A DNA stretch of 64,000 bases from Lentilactobacillus senioris DSM 24302 = JCM 17472 (GCF_001436555.1 NZ_AYZR01000008.1:145417-209416), one strand, 5' to 3'; shown: positions 1 through 7,540, counted from the stretch's first letter. A program made the numbers and translations. The notes: generated by a model not told the origin, from the sequence alone.

Positions 1-679
1 TCCCGTTATTTCTGATAGTAAAGCGGTATTAGCCACTAAAGAAGAATTGGCTGCAATCCCAGAAACTGGCAACGGCATTGACGGGGTTAAGTATGAAGTC
101 AAAACCCGTACCGGTAAGATCATTTTATCTAATGAAATCCTTGATGATTCCGCGGTAGATCTATCTTCAATCATTAGCGATCAACTCAAACGGTTAGTCT
201 TGAACACTAACAACGCCCAAATCTCGACTATCTTAAGCGGTTTGACCGCTACCCCAGTCACCACCATGGACGATATTATTAAAGCCTATGACGGTAAACT
301 TGATCCTAATTTCAAAGAGATTGCGGTTACTAATATGACCGGTTTGGCTTACTTGGACACTTTGAAGTATGAAGATGGTCACTTTATGTTGATGGACAGC
401 GTATCTAGTCCTAGTGGTAAAACTATTTTTGGTTTACCTTTGTTAGTGCTTAACGATAAGTTCCTAGCTGGTACACCATTGTTTATTGGCTCATTGCGTG
501 AAGCGGTGGCCGTAATTACCAGAAACAATCTAGAAATTAAGTATGATGTATTTGATAACTATGGAACTGCATTCGCTGCAATCTTAAGAACTGATTATCA
601 ATTACTTAATCCGGACGCAATGTTAAATTTAACCTTGCCAGCAGGAACAGCAACCACCAAAGCTAGTACCAAGAAATAA
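1..679 (+). CDS. HK97-type major capsid protein, C-terminal part (partial)
   Basis: The reading frame is open from base 2 and ends with TAA at 677-679. The 225 visible residues are nearly the same as the C-terminal part of the protease-capsid fusion at 60597-62150; clear differences are GNGIDG versus ENGIDG and a short patch MDSVSSPSGKT versus MDDVKAPSGKA. The product would be the shell subunit of a satellite capsid. The 5' part, including any prohead protease domain, is outside the window, so the fusion is inferred from the homologue. Many differences from the other copy are silent third-position changes, which indicates separate evolution rather than a recent duplication. Confidence 0.9.
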   Translation, partial: PVISDSKAVLATKEELAAIPETGNGIDGVKYEVKTRTGKIILSNEILDDSAVDLSSIISDQLKRLVLNTNNAQISTILSGLTATPVTTMDDIIKAYDGKLDPNFKEIAVTNMTGLAYLDTLKYEDGHFMLMDSVSSPSGKTIFGLPLLVLNDKFLAGTPLFIGSLREAVAVITRNNLEIKYDVFDNYGTAFAAILRTDYQLLNPDAMLNLTLPAGTATTKASTKK

Positions 680-690
680 ATAGTTGAATT

Positions 691-719
691 GCCTACCATG
701 TAAGAATGGTGGGCTTTTT
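691..719 (+). terminator. Intrinsic terminator after capsid gene (left satellite)
   Basis: GCCTACCAT (691-699) pairs with ATGGTGGGC (706-714) and is followed by five T. The same hairpin lies after the capsid gene of the other satellite at 62165-62193. Confidence 0.85.
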
Positions 720-819
720 GTTTGGCATGACGTTATATAGGCGCATTCTGACGCACGGTTTAAAAGTGGGGTGGTTAGTTTGTGGGTTTGGGTGGCTCTA
801 ATATTATAGTAGTAATGCC

Positions 820-852
820 AAAACAAAACCCCTCGACCAAATAGGCGAGGGG
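820..852 (-). terminator. Minus-strand terminator
   Basis: CCCCTCG (829-835) pairs with CGAGGGG (846-852). On the minus strand the hairpin is followed by TTTTGTTTT. The same structure lies inside the repeat near 63430-63455. Confidence 0.65.
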
Positions 853-950
853 GAATCAAAAAGCACTACTTCTTCAAACGAGCAGCGGTTAATCGCTGCA
901 ACTAATTTTAACATCACAATTGGCAAACAACCAGCAAGCATTTAGACAAA

Positions 951-979
951 TAAAAAACTGTTACCCAAAAGGATAACAG
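951..979 (-). terminator. Minus-strand terminator downstream of the att site
   Basis: On the minus strand CTGTTA and TAACAG pair around a short loop and are followed by TTTTTTA. It would stop transcripts running leftward out of the prophage integrase gene across the att core. Confidence 0.7.
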
Positions 980-1144
980 CACATACACGCCCCGCACGGT
1001 CTATATTAAATTGGTATACCTAATATACTGGTTGCCAAAATGGTTGCCATTGATTAGCAATTATTGGCCTTTGTTGGCAATTCTAAAAAACAGAAATGCC
1101 TTTATACCAGTAGTTTAACCGCCGTTACGATTTATTAAAAGCTA

Positions 1145-1162
1145 TAAAATGGAGTCGGCGGG
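1145..1162. other. att core, left junction of prophage with left satellite
   Basis: taaaatggagtcggcggg is identical at 50574-50591 and 63747-63764. The last 13 bp are the reverse complement of the tmRNA 3' end including CCA, so the core is the ssrA integration site. Minus-strand integrase genes lie just to the right of the first two cores. Confidence 0.93.
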
Positions 1163-1203
1163 CTTTTTCGATGTTGATAGACCGGTGGTTATAAGGGTTT
1201 TGC

Positions 1204-1220
1204 GCAAAAAACGTGCATGA
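1204..1220 (+). repeat. Putative integrase arm site, prophage left end
   Basis: gcaaaaaacgtgcatga recurs exactly at 50451-50467, so one copy lies just inside each prophage end. Such terminal direct repeats are typical of arm-type binding sites of tyrosine integrases. Confidence 0.65.
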
Positions 1221-1242
1221 AAGTTTTATTATTTTAACGAAA

Positions 1243-2385
1243 TCAGGCAAAATTTTTATTGGTTTGAGAATGTGGAGTGTCGGGGTTGTCCATCTTGTCT
1301 AGTACGGCCTCAATTTCATTATCGGACTGAACCTTGTACTCATCGATCAAGTATGAGTACACTCGACTAGTAGTAGCAATATCAGAATGCCCCAAACGCT
1401 TAGAAATTACATATAGATCAATATGGTTAGCTAACAGGTAAGCGACGTGAGTATGGCGCAAAGAGTGGAAGTGAAATCCCGCTCGCTTAATTTCAGCTTT
1501 CTTCATAATATTTCTCAAGACTTTATTGGCTGCGTCAGAGGTCGGAACGTTCTTCGTCTGATTTAAAAAAACTTGGTCATTCTCAGAGGGATTATAAGCT
1601 AGCCTTAATTGGTTCAAAGTATCTAACAAGGTTTGATTAATTCTAATAGTTCGTTTAGATGATTCATTTTTTGTTGGAATAAATTCACGTTTATCAGCGT
1701 CCCATGACCGTTTGACAGATATAGTTTTAAAATTCCAGTTTATATCTTGCCATTGCAACCCTTGAATTTCACCTAAGCGCATTCCGGTGTAGATGGCTAC
1801 CAGGATCATGAATGGGGACGTGTAATTTACATTCAAGTTGTTCAAAATGTAATCAGCCATTTTGTTCATATCCTCGATACTAAGATATTCAATTTTTTGG
1901 CTACGGTCCTTATTAAAAACGACTTCTACATTTTTGGTGAAGTCTTTTTTTATGTCATTATCATAGACGGCATTATCAATACAAGAACGGACCAAACTAT
2001 TCAGTTTAGTCATGGTTGACTTAGCGTGGTTTTTACCATAATCATTTAAGAATTCTTGATACTTTTTCCGGGTTATTTTGTCCACAGGAATATTTTTAAA
2101 GTATTCTTCGAGAATCCTGTAAGTGTGTTTATAAGTTGTATAGGTTCTTGAGTTAACGTTTTTTTCTTTAAAAAGTTCAAACCAATTCCAAAAGTATTCA
2201 GGGAATGGGGTGGACTTAGTAATGAGTTCATCGTTATTAACGTCTCGCTGCATGTCTGTTCCATAAATTTCAGCTTCTTTTTTTGTGTTAAATCCACCTT
2301 TAGTTTTAGTACGCCAATCGCCATTTTTATCTTTATAAGAAACTCTGACTTGCCACTTTTTACCACGTTTAGTTATTGATGCCAT
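1243..2385 (-). CDS. int: Prophage tyrosine site-specific integrase
   Basis: A 380-residue tyrosine recombinase that would integrate and excise the prophage at the 3' end of ssrA. The first 60 residues look like the AP2-like arm-binding domain; a SAM-like core-binding domain follows (about 65-160). The catalytic part shows the first Arg in TGMRLGEIQG, the HSLRHTH box, LGHSD, and the Tyr nucleophile in RVYSYL near residue 345. The gene reads toward the att core 80 bp away, the usual place for an integrase. Its C-terminus ends in a polar tail. It is clearly different from the integrase at 50753-51907 although both use the same core. Confidence 0.97.
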   Translation of the reverse strand: MASITKRGKKWQVRVSYKDKNGDWRTKTKGGFNTKKEAEIYGTDMQRDVNNDELITKSTPFPEYFWNWFELFKEKNVNSRTYTTYKHTYRILEEYFKNIPVDKITRKKYQEFLNDYGKNHAKSTMTKLNSLVRSCIDNAVYDNDIKKDFTKNVEVVFNKDRSQKIEYLSIEDMNKMADYILNNLNVNYTSPFMILVAIYTGMRLGEIQGLQWQDINWNFKTISVKRSWDADKREFIPTKNESSKRTIRINQTLLDTLNQLRLAYNPSENDQVFLNQTKNVPTSDAANKVLRNIMKKAEIKRAGFHFHSLRHTHVAYLLANHIDLYVISKRLGHSDIATTSRVYSYLIDEYKVQSDNEIEAVLDKMDNPDTPHSQTNKNFA

Positions 2386-2459
2386 ACTATTATCTCCAAT
2401 CGTTAAGTTTTAGGGTTGAAATTAACGCTCATTTGGGGCACATATGTTCTTTTGGGTTT

Positions 2460-2485
2460 AAAAATAAAACCCCAATAAGGGGGTT
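2460..2485 (-). terminator. Terminator of the minus-strand lysogeny operon
   Basis: On the minus strand AACCCCC and GGGGTT pair and are followed by TTATTTTT, directly after the stop codon of the gene ending at 2487. The integrase gene starts just beyond it, so it is probably transcribed separately. Confidence 0.8.
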
Positions 2486-2486
2486 A

Positions 2487-2936
2487 TTAAAACAACGCGA
2501 TTATTGAAATTATCATGGATACTGTTCCGATAAAAATGGTTCCCCACAAATACCTTCGAGTCTCTTTTTGTTCTTTATCGCGTTCCTGATTATTTTTCAT
2601 AACAATATTTTCAATTTTTTCTGGTAAAGAATCGAATTTATCATTAATATTATCGAATCTAGCGTCGATTTTGTTGAAACGACTGTTCATCTTAATTTCT
2701 AGTTCATTAATTTTTGAATTGGTTTCAGTAAATTGGTTTTTAACTTTTAAATCTTGTTTTTCTAATTCACTTTGAAGTTCTCTATGTGTTACATAATCTT
2801 CCATATTTCCGCCTCCATTGCCATTATTGTATTTTTCTTCATTATCAATGGTTTGGGTATAATGGTCAACAGTTGGAAGAGGGGAGGTTTTAAATTTATC
2901 ATCTGAAACTATATGTAAACCATTGGGATTGTCCAT
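2487..2936 (-). CDS. Coiled-coil protein with C-terminal membrane anchor
   Basis: About 149 residues: an acidic Asn-rich N-terminus, a long heptad-rich coiled coil (about 50-120, with repeats such as NKIDARFDNINDKFDSL), then one hydrophobic segment (WGTIFIGTVSMIISIIALF) at the extreme C-terminus. This tail-anchored design resembles XhlA-like and other prophage membrane proteins. An upstream ATG at 2948 sits right against the Shine-Dalgarno-like GAGG, so the ATG at 2936 is preferred. It overlaps the stop of the preceding gene, so the two are probably translationally coupled. A role in superinfection exclusion is only a guess. Confidence 0.7.
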   Translation of the reverse strand: MDNPNGLHIVSDDKFKTSPLPTVDHYTQTIDNEEKYNNGNGGGNMEDYVTHRELQSELEKQDLKVKNQFTETNSKINELEIKMNSRFNKIDARFDNINDKFDSLPEKIENIVMKNNQERDKEQKETRRYLWGTIFIGTVSMIISIIALF

Positions 2937-2937
2937 T

Positions 2938-3429
2938 TTACTTACCATCCTCTAGTTTTATTTTCACTAAGAAATCAAAAGAAAAGAAATTATCAGTAGT
3001 CAAATTGTTATTTATTTCTATTGAGCATTCAATATTAAAATAATAATTCACTAATGGTTTGGATAAATCAAAAGAATATATAATATTATCTCTAAATGGA
3101 TTAAGTTCCACTGTAAATTTAACAGGCTCCGAAAATTGAGGCATTTCAGAAATTAGTGCTTCTTTTTTGTCCAATGGATAACTCTTATACTTATATTCAT
3201 CATTGGATGTAGAAACATTTTGAATTAAATTTAGTTGTACGAACAATTTATTGTCTTTTCCAAAAATCAGTTCCTTATCGCCAATGTATATATTTTGTAA
3301 GTTTGAAGTTAAAATTCCTGAAAAGGTAAGACGATCATTTTTATTGTCTATAGTAATGGGATGGAAATTATCAGGATTTAGATCATTAATCGTTAGTGCA
3401 TTTATGAAAAAGGATTTTATTGGGAACAA
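2938..3429 (-). CDS. Hypothetical protein in the lysogeny module
   Basis: 163 residues from a TTG start preceded by AGGAAG. No family is recognised. The sequence is rich in Asn, Asp and aromatic residues with alternating polar and hydrophobic stretches, suggesting a soluble beta-rich fold. It lies in one transcription unit with the coiled-coil membrane protein that follows, and just downstream of a tRNA-like hairpin at 3461-3501. Its AT-rich codon use is typical of accessory lysogenic genes. Confidence 0.65.
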   Translation of the reverse strand: MFPIKSFFINALTINDLNPDNFHPITIDNKNDRLTFSGILTSNLQNIYIGDKELIFGKDNKLFVQLNLIQNVSTSNDEYKYKSYPLDKKEALISEMPQFSEPVKFTVELNPFRDNIIYSFDLSKPLVNYYFNIECSIEINNNLTTDNFFSFDFLVKIKLEDGK

Positions 3430-3460
3430 ATTGCCACTTCCTGACTATCATATTTTAATT

Positions 3461-3501
3461 CCCGCCAGCAGAATCGAACTGCTGCCAGTCACCAGAGCGG
3501 G
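3461..3501 (-). ncRNA. Truncated tRNA-like element (no anticodon arm)
   Basis: Read on the minus strand: CCCGC, then TCTGGTGACTGG, then a T-arm (CAGCAG, loop TTCGATT, CTGCTG), then GCGGG closing the outer stem. It has the acceptor stem, a GG-containing D-like stretch and the T-arm of a tRNA in 41 nt. It sits between two minus-strand genes. It has the same plan as the modules in 15747-16316. Whether it acts in RNA processing or stability is unknown. Confidence 0.55.
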
Positions 3502-3508
3502 GGGAAGT

Positions 3509-4363
3509 TTAATATTCAAATTTCCATGAATGGTAGTTCTTACCGGTATTCTTATAAGTAAATCCTTTACCACTATCTAAGTACCATTCAGTATTTTTGT
3601 ATACCTTAGTGCCGTGTTTTAAAACAACGTTTTTATCTGTTGGTTTAAACTTAGAAAAAATGCCATCGCTTCCACTACGAGACGCATTATATGGTCTAAT
3701 ATCATGCAGGGAATCATTTAAGTAATATGTTTTGCCATCTACTTTAACGAGGATAACATCGTATGGAGAATCAGCAGAAGGCCACTTAGCATAAACTTTT
3801 TTCTTGTAATTAGTTAATTTATAGTCAGGTTCTTCCAAACTATCCTTGGCGTCGTTGAAATTCTTATATAGATCAGCTTCATCAGTGTACATATCTAGGT
3901 AAGCTCTGCGCCAGGCATTATAGAAAAAGTCGTCACTGTCAGCAACGGTATAGCCTTTAAGTGGTTTAGGCTTTACATATTTTTTCCAATAAGTTACCTC
4001 ACCCATTATTTTATAGTTAACTAAATAGGTTTTTCCGTTTTTATGTTTCATTTTCCACATGCGGCTACTTTGAAATCCATATTTAGCTAAAGCATTAAAA
4101 GTGTAGGTTGCTTTCGTTACCTTAGAAAAGGCTAGCTTCTTCCATCCAGACCAGCTACTTTTGTAAAAAGTTTTTCCATTATAGGAAACTGAGTATGTAT
4201 TAACCTTCATCTCACTCCCATTTGGAGCATAGTAAGTTCCTCTCCAACTTTTAGGAGTGTAATAATGAATTGTTTTTGCGTTTGCTGTTAAATTCGAAAT
4301 AGCCATAAAACCGCAGAATGACAGCGCAGAAATCCCGGTAATTACTAAGTGTTTTAACTTCAT
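3509..4363 (-). CDS. Secreted protein of the lysogeny module
   Basis: 284 residues. The ATG at 4363 follows a GGAGG at proper distance; an in-frame codon 30 bases upstream has no such signal. A signal peptide is clear (MKLKHLVITG start, hydrophobic core, cleavage after ANA near residue 29). The mature part is rich in Lys, Tyr and Trp, with repeated lactobacillus-surface-like motifs such as TPKSWRGTYYAP and SWSGWKKL. There is no membrane anchor or LPXTG motif. Expressed from the lysogenic strand, it is probably a lysogenic-conversion product acting at the cell surface; function unknown. Confidence 0.8.
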   Translation of the reverse strand: MKLKHLVITGISALSFCGFMAISNLTANAKTIHYYTPKSWRGTYYAPNGSEMKVNTYSVSYNGKTFYKSSWSGWKKLAFSKVTKATYTFNALAKYGFQSSRMWKMKHKNGKTYLVNYKIMGEVTYWKKYVKPKPLKGYTVADSDDFFYNAWRRAYLDMYTDEADLYKNFNDAKDSLEEPDYKLTNYKKKVYAKWPSADSPYDVILVKVDGKTYYLNDSLHDIRPYNASRSGSDGIFSKFKPTDKNVVLKHGTKVYKNTEWYLDSGKGFTYKNTGKNYHSWKFEY

Positions 4364-4461
4364 GGTAAATCCTCCAATGTTCCGGCCCCTCAACCGGATA
4401 TGTAGTCAGCTTTTAAAGTCATCAGAATTTGGACAGCAAATTTATCAGCTTTCACTAGAGA

Positions 4462-4893
4462 TTAACTTATTAAATCTACAAATTTCCAAATACAAAATGC
4501 AAATAGTATAAGCATCAAAAAAGAAAATTTAGTAGAAAACATTATAGTAATAATTGCTCCGGCACAAATAGCCCAAAACCAAGGATGTCCATTTTTTTGT
4601 GGTACAGATTCTTGTTCATTGTTTGCCTTATCAATTTTAATTTCGTTTTCTGAATTATTTTTTATACTTTTTGATGTTGCTTTTTCATTCTCTCCAAATC
4701 TAGGTGCAGGAGTTTGCACAGTTGTTTGTTTGTAAACCTTGTTGTAAACAGACTTCTTGGGGTCGGTAATCATGCCGGTACCTTTTTTACCATAATAGGG
4801 GTTTACGCTTCTCTTAAGTTCTCTTTTTAATTTGCCGGTAGTGCTTGCCTTAAATGATTTCTTTAAGCTAGGCTTTCTATAACCAATTTTCAT
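4462..4893 (-). CDS. Phage membrane protein with basic N-terminus
   Basis: 143 residues. The N-terminal 55 residues are strongly basic (MKIGYRKPSLKKSFKA, then YYGKKGTGMITDPKKSVYNK), a motif I know from uncharacterised lactobacillus and lactococcal prophage proteins next to the repressor. A polar linker follows, then two hydrophobic segments (about 100-142: WFWAICAGAIITIMF and FLMLILFAFCIWKFV). It lies between the secreted protein and the metallopeptidase gene on the lysogenic strand. Location suggests immunity or superinfection exclusion, not shown. Confidence 0.75.
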   Translation of the reverse strand: MKIGYRKPSLKKSFKASTTGKLKRELKRSVNPYYGKKGTGMITDPKKSVYNKVYKQTTVQTPAPRFGENEKATSKSIKNNSENEIKIDKANNEQESVPQKNGHPWFWAICAGAIITIMFSTKFSFLMLILFAFCIWKFVDLIS

Positions 4894-4915
4894 TCAATTA
4901 CCACCTTTACTAAAT

Positions 4916-4938
4916 AAAAAACCGATAAACAGGTTTTT
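4916..4938. terminator. Bidirectional-looking terminator
   Basis: AAAAAACC and GGTTTTTA flank a short loop immediately after the stop of the metallopeptidase gene on the minus strand, separating it from the next gene. Confidence 0.6.
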
Positions 4939-5344
4939 ATTCTTCGGGATATCCGTAAGCATGAACTAAGTCACTTCGATATTCTGGACCAACACCATTT
5001 TCTTCTACATATAGTAAGGCAAGTAGGCCGCTAGCAAACTCACTAGCTTGTAGCTCTAGCGGACCATAGCTCAACCTTCCTGTATAGTAGCCGTTCAAAT
5101 CAGCATGCATAACTACATGGCCAATTTCATGGGCTAGGGTGAAATATCTTTGTGGTTTATATTTTAACGACTTGTTAAGCATAACAACGGGGGCGTGTTC
5201 ATCATAGAATGTTTTTCCAAACGGACGCTCTCCAAAGTTAACCCAACGTACATCAATATTTAATTTTTCAGCAATGACGAAGGGGTCTGCGGTTCCATAC
5301 CGCCTTATCATTGTTTTTATTGTGTTCTTAATTAAATCATGCAT
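4937..5344 (-). CDS. ImmA/IrrE-family metallopeptidase
   Basis: 135 residues with the zinc-protease signature HEIGHVVMH near residues 72-80 and a downstream Glu in the stretch ELQASEFASGLL. In related elements such as ICEBs1 this protease cleaves the neighbouring repressor and triggers induction. Here it directly follows the repressor gene (17 bp gap) on the same strand, which fits that pairing. The family is usually about this length when separate from the repressor. Confidence 0.92.
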   Translation of the reverse strand: MHDLIKNTIKTMIRRYGTADPFVIAEKLNIDVRWVNFGERPFGKTFYDEHAPVVMLNKSLKYKPQRYFTLAHEIGHVVMHADLNGYYTGRLSYGPLELQASEFASGLLALLYVEENGVGPEYRSDLVHAYGYPEE

Positions 5345-5360
5345 TCATTAATAACCGTCC

Positions 5361-5744
5361 CTAATTGTGTTTATGACGATCCCAGAAAATACCAATCATG
5401 GCTCCTCGTACTTTAGCTTTTTCTTCCTCGGTTAAATCTTCACCGCCATATGTCATGGAATCAAGATTTTCATCTAAGAACTTTTCTAGGTCGATTTTAT
5501 CTTCTTCATTAGCCCAACTAGGAGTAGGTGGATCATATGGATTAACATCATTTTTACTTAATTCATCAATACTTACGTTAAATACTCTACTAAAATTGGC
5601 TAAATCTTCTGCGCTTGCAGATGTATATCCTCGTTCGATATTAGAAATCACTTGAGGCGTTAAATGAACTAAATCACCTAATTGTTTTTGGGTAAGGTGT
5701 TTATCTTTTCTTAATTGTTTTATTTTATTTCCTACGTTATTCAT
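5361..5744 (-). CDS. CI-like XRE-family repressor
   Basis: 127 residues. ATG at 5744 has AAGGGG eight bases upstream; a GTG nine bases earlier overlaps that signal. Residues 7-60 form an XRE helix-turn-helix (IKQLRKDKHLTQKQLGDLV, VISNIERGYTSAS). The acidic C-terminal part (DPPTPSWANEEDKIDLEKFL) lacks a LexA-type Ser/Lys protease domain, so relief of repression probably depends on the adjacent ImmA-like protease. It likely binds the AACGGAATCCGTT sites between it and the Cro-like gene to keep early genes silent. Confidence 0.92.
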   Translation of the reverse strand: MNNVGNKIKQLRKDKHLTQKQLGDLVHLTPQVISNIERGYTSASAEDLANFSRVFNVSIDELSKNDVNPYDPPTPSWANEEDKIDLEKFLDENLDSMTYGGEDLTEEEKAKVRGAMIGIFWDRHKHN

Positions 5745-5768
5745 GCTTAGCACCCCTTATGTATTTGT

Positions 5769-5854
5769 ATTATAAACTAAATAACGGATTTCGTGATAAA
5801 AATAACGGAATTATGGAATTTTTTATTGACAATAACGTAATCCGTTAGTATACT
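5769..5854. promoter_or_regulatory. Divergent lysogeny switch: operators and promoters
   Basis: Rightward promoter: TTGACA (5826-5831), 17 bp, TATACT (5849-5854). Leftward: TATAAT on the minus strand (5774-5769) with a weak -35. Three related 13-bp sites are present: AACGGATTTCGTG (5783-5795), AACGGAATTATGG (5804-5816), AACGTAATCCGTT (5834-5846). The third lies inside the spacer of the rightward promoter, so repressor binding there would block early transcription. Confidence 0.85.
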
Positions 5855-5884
5855 TGTATTTGTAATCAAGTAGGAGGTGATAGA

Positions 5885-6130
5885 TTGCAAGTTCAAAAGA
5901 ATATCGCCAAGATTAGAGAAGCTAAAGGCGTTAAACAGAGTGCAGTTGCTTCTTTTCTTGGTTACAGTAGTCAAAAATATCATCGTATTGAAAAAATAAA
6001 TAAGACAATATCTACTGATGATTTAAACAATATTGCTTTGTTTTTAGGAGTAGATATTAATGTTTTTTTTGATGATAAACTAACGGATTCCGTTATTAAA
6101 AATGTGGGTAAAGAGAAACAACCCAGCTAG
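5885..6130 (+). CDS. Cro-like XRE regulator
   Basis: 81 residues starting at TTG after a strong TAGGAGGTGAT. The protein is a small single-domain XRE helix-turn-helix (KIREAKGVKQSAVASFLGY, then YHRIEKINKTISTDDLNNIA). It is the first gene of the rightward early operon, divergent from the repressor. Its coding region ends with a perfect copy of the operator palindrome (6082-6094), suggesting extra autoregulation. Confidence 0.88.
   Translation: MQVQKNIAKIREAKGVKQSAVASFLGYSSQKYHRIEKINKTISTDDLNNIALFLGVDINVFFDDKLTDSVIKNVGKEKQPS
6082..6094 (+). promoter_or_regulatory. Fourth operator copy inside the cro-like gene
   Basis: AACGGATTCCGTT is a perfect inverted repeat around a central base and matches the consensus of the three sites upstream, 236 bp further right. 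It may support looping or a roadblock. Confidence 0.7.
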
Positions 6131-6141
6131 GAGGCAAGAAA

Positions 6142-6441
6142 ATGAAGAACTATGTTTTAGCACCAAAACCAGTATCAACAAGTATTACCCGAGACAAGTT
6201 TATCGAAGATCTTGAAGATCAAATTAGTCCTTTCTGGGATGGCTATACTGTGCTGTTTTTTATGCAGAAAGAAGGATTCTTGATCAAGGACAATTCATCT
6301 TACTGGTTTTACTGTCCTACTCAGAAAGCCCAAGAATTGGGGTTGCTAGAAATCGATGACAGTCAGGGCTTAATGTTCACCCCAAAAGGTCAGAAGTACT
6401 TCATGGATTACTTCGTTAGTAAGTCCTCACCAATTATGTAG
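6142..6441 (+). CDS. Hypothetical early phage protein
   Basis: 99 residues after TAGGAGGCAAG. It is a compact protein with a possible winged-helix part in the second half (QKAQELGLLEIDDSQGLMFTPKGQKYFMDYF resembles an HTH followed by a wing). Its position right after the Cro-like gene is where antirepressors or early regulators often lie. I do not recognise a named family. Confidence 0.7.
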   Translation: MKNYVLAPKPVSTSITRDKFIEDLEDQISPFWDGYTVLFFMQKEGFLIKDNSSYWFYCPTQKAQELGLLEIDDSQGLMFTPKGQKYFMDYFVSKSSPIM

Positions 6442-6456
6442 AAAGGAGGTGCTTAC

Positions 6457-6576
6457 ATGCGATCTCGTAAAGAAAATATTCAGTTTATCAAAGCTAGCGA
6501 TCCAACTACTAGCGATGCTGTTTTAAATTTTTTAAGTGATGAGCAAATCAGCAATTTAGCTGAAATTACTAAGTAA
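6457..6576 (+). CDS. Small early protein, 39 aa
   Basis: A short reading frame (MRSRKENIQFIKASDPTTSD start, ending NLAEITK) directly after AGAAAGGAGGTG, an excellent Shine-Dalgarno at correct spacing. No family recognised. Confidence 0.6.
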   Translation: MRSRKENIQFIKASDPTTSDAVLNFLSDEQISNLAEITK

Positions 6577-6683
6577 GAGCTTGGTAATGAAATAGCCGAA
6601 GCTGCCTTTGCTTACTAACTTAATTATCAATCTTCAAACCGTTAAATTAAACAAACTAATTTAACAAAAGGAGGTGATTAACG

Positions 6684-7202
6684 TTGGAAAACGGAAGGAA
6701 ACGATTAGCTGATCAGTTAGCTTTGGCTTTAAGTAAATTGCCTGAGGGTATCCGTAGGAAAGATGTAGCGGATAAGGCGCATTCGACACAAGCAGCGCTT
6801 AGTCAGTGGGCAAGTGGTAAACGTAGCGTAGATCCTCATGCTATTAGATTAATTGCACAATACTTACACAATCCAAAGTTGATTTACTCAGCTTCTCGTC
6901 AGGAATTTGAAACATTATCTTTCAAAGACGATGGCAAGGTAAAAGACGACCTCTTCGCCGCAACAATCGATCAACAGCAGCAAGAAAAAGAACGTATCGA
7001 AATTCAAGCAGCTGCGTTTGCTAGTGCGATTAAGCCTGACAGGCAAAAGACGTCCAAAGATTGGGAAAACATCAATCGTATGAACAAAGAGTTTCCAGAG
7101 GAGATTAGCTCAGAGCTAACAATGTGGTTTAGCTGGTGTGTTTACAATCACGAAGACCCAATGGAACTTATTAAAAAAGTTAACGAAAAGATTGGAGGTT
7201 AA
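6684..7202 (+). CDS. XRE-like helix-turn-helix protein
   Basis: 172 residues from a TTG start after AAAGGAGGTGATT. Residues about 8-65 look like an XRE DNA-binding domain (LPEGIRRKDVADKAHSTQAALSQWASGKRSVDPHAI, given here as a region, with the recognition helix around QAALSQW). The rest is polar and helical, ending in a segment with two Trp (SELTMWFSWCVYNH). Probably a regulator of early phage genes; overlaps nothing and is followed 3 bp later by the DUF771 gene. Confidence 0.8.
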   Translation: MENGRKRLADQLALALSKLPEGIRRKDVADKAHSTQAALSQWASGKRSVDPHAIRLIAQYLHNPKLIYSASRQEFETLSFKDDGKVKDDLFAATIDQQQQEKERIEIQAAAFASAIKPDRQKTSKDWENINRMNKEFPEEISSELTMWFSWCVYNHEDPMELIKKVNEKIGG

Positions 7203-7205
7203 AAA

Positions 7206-7538
7206 ATGCCGCAAGTTTTAAACGTAACTATGCCGGTTCAAATACCAGATGACTACAAGCTTATTGAGAAATCAGAATATGACGATTTAAAAGCTAATGA
7301 AGTTCAAGGGAAGTTATGGACCAAAGATGATTTACGCAATTTGCTAGGTGGACGGTCATTCGATTGGATTAAAGAGCGAGTTCTATATAATCCTCGACTA
7401 TCAAAGGACTATGAAGAAATGAAGCGAAATAAATTCATCATCGAGGCTAAAGGTAAAGGCGGCCGCTGGTTGTTTAAAGCTAGTGAAATGAAGAACTTCA
7501 TTGACCGCAACTGGAATTTAATTAATTGGGAGGCGTAA
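7206..7538 (+). CDS. DUF771-family phage protein
   Basis: 110 residues. The layout matches DUF771 proteins of lactococcal and lactobacillus phages: a hydrophobic VTMPVQIPDDYKLIEKSEY opening, then KLWTKDDLRNLLGGRS with a helix-turn-helix look, and a C-terminal GGRWLFKASEMKNFID. The HTH-like part suggests DNA binding or an excisionase-type role; the family's function is not established. Confidence 0.85.
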   Translation: MPQVLNVTMPVQIPDDYKLIEKSEYDDLKANEVQGKLWTKDDLRNLLGGRSFDWIKERVLYNPRLSKDYEEMKRNKFIIEAKGKGGRWLFKASEMKNFIDRNWNLINWEA

Positions 7539-7540
7539 GT

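Larger units (their letters stand above)
1..1162. mobile_element. Right end of a left-hand satellite element (partial)
   Basis: The stretch holds the 3' part of a capsid gene, a terminator, a noncoding tail and an att core at 1145-1162. All of it has a close counterpart at the right end of the complete satellite (61457-62206 and 63334-63764). I infer a second, related but not identical satellite whose body lies left of the window. It lacks the secreted-protein cassette found at 62277-63333. Confidence 0.8.
732..1162. repeat. Long near-identical repeat, copy 1 (with 63334-63764)
   Basis: About 430 bp nearly identical to 63334-63764, through the att core. It holds a hairpin/terminator at 829-852, a perfect hairpin GCAGCG/CGCTGC near 890-907, a second terminator at 951-979 and TGGTTGCC repeats near 1030-1050 resembling integrase arm-type sites. 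No gene with a convincing ribosome binding site is seen in 680-1242. Confidence 0.9.

Noticed and set aside
629-859. A 76-codon minus-strand frame repeated at 63273-63503
   Set aside because: Its recurrence only reflects the repeated DNA; it crosses terminators, and the two copies differ at their start-proximal ends.
1000-1100. Possible CRISPR-like repeats (TGGTTGCC units)
   Set aside because: Spacing is irregular and units are only 7-8 bp; they fit integrase arm sites. No CRISPR array is present in the window.
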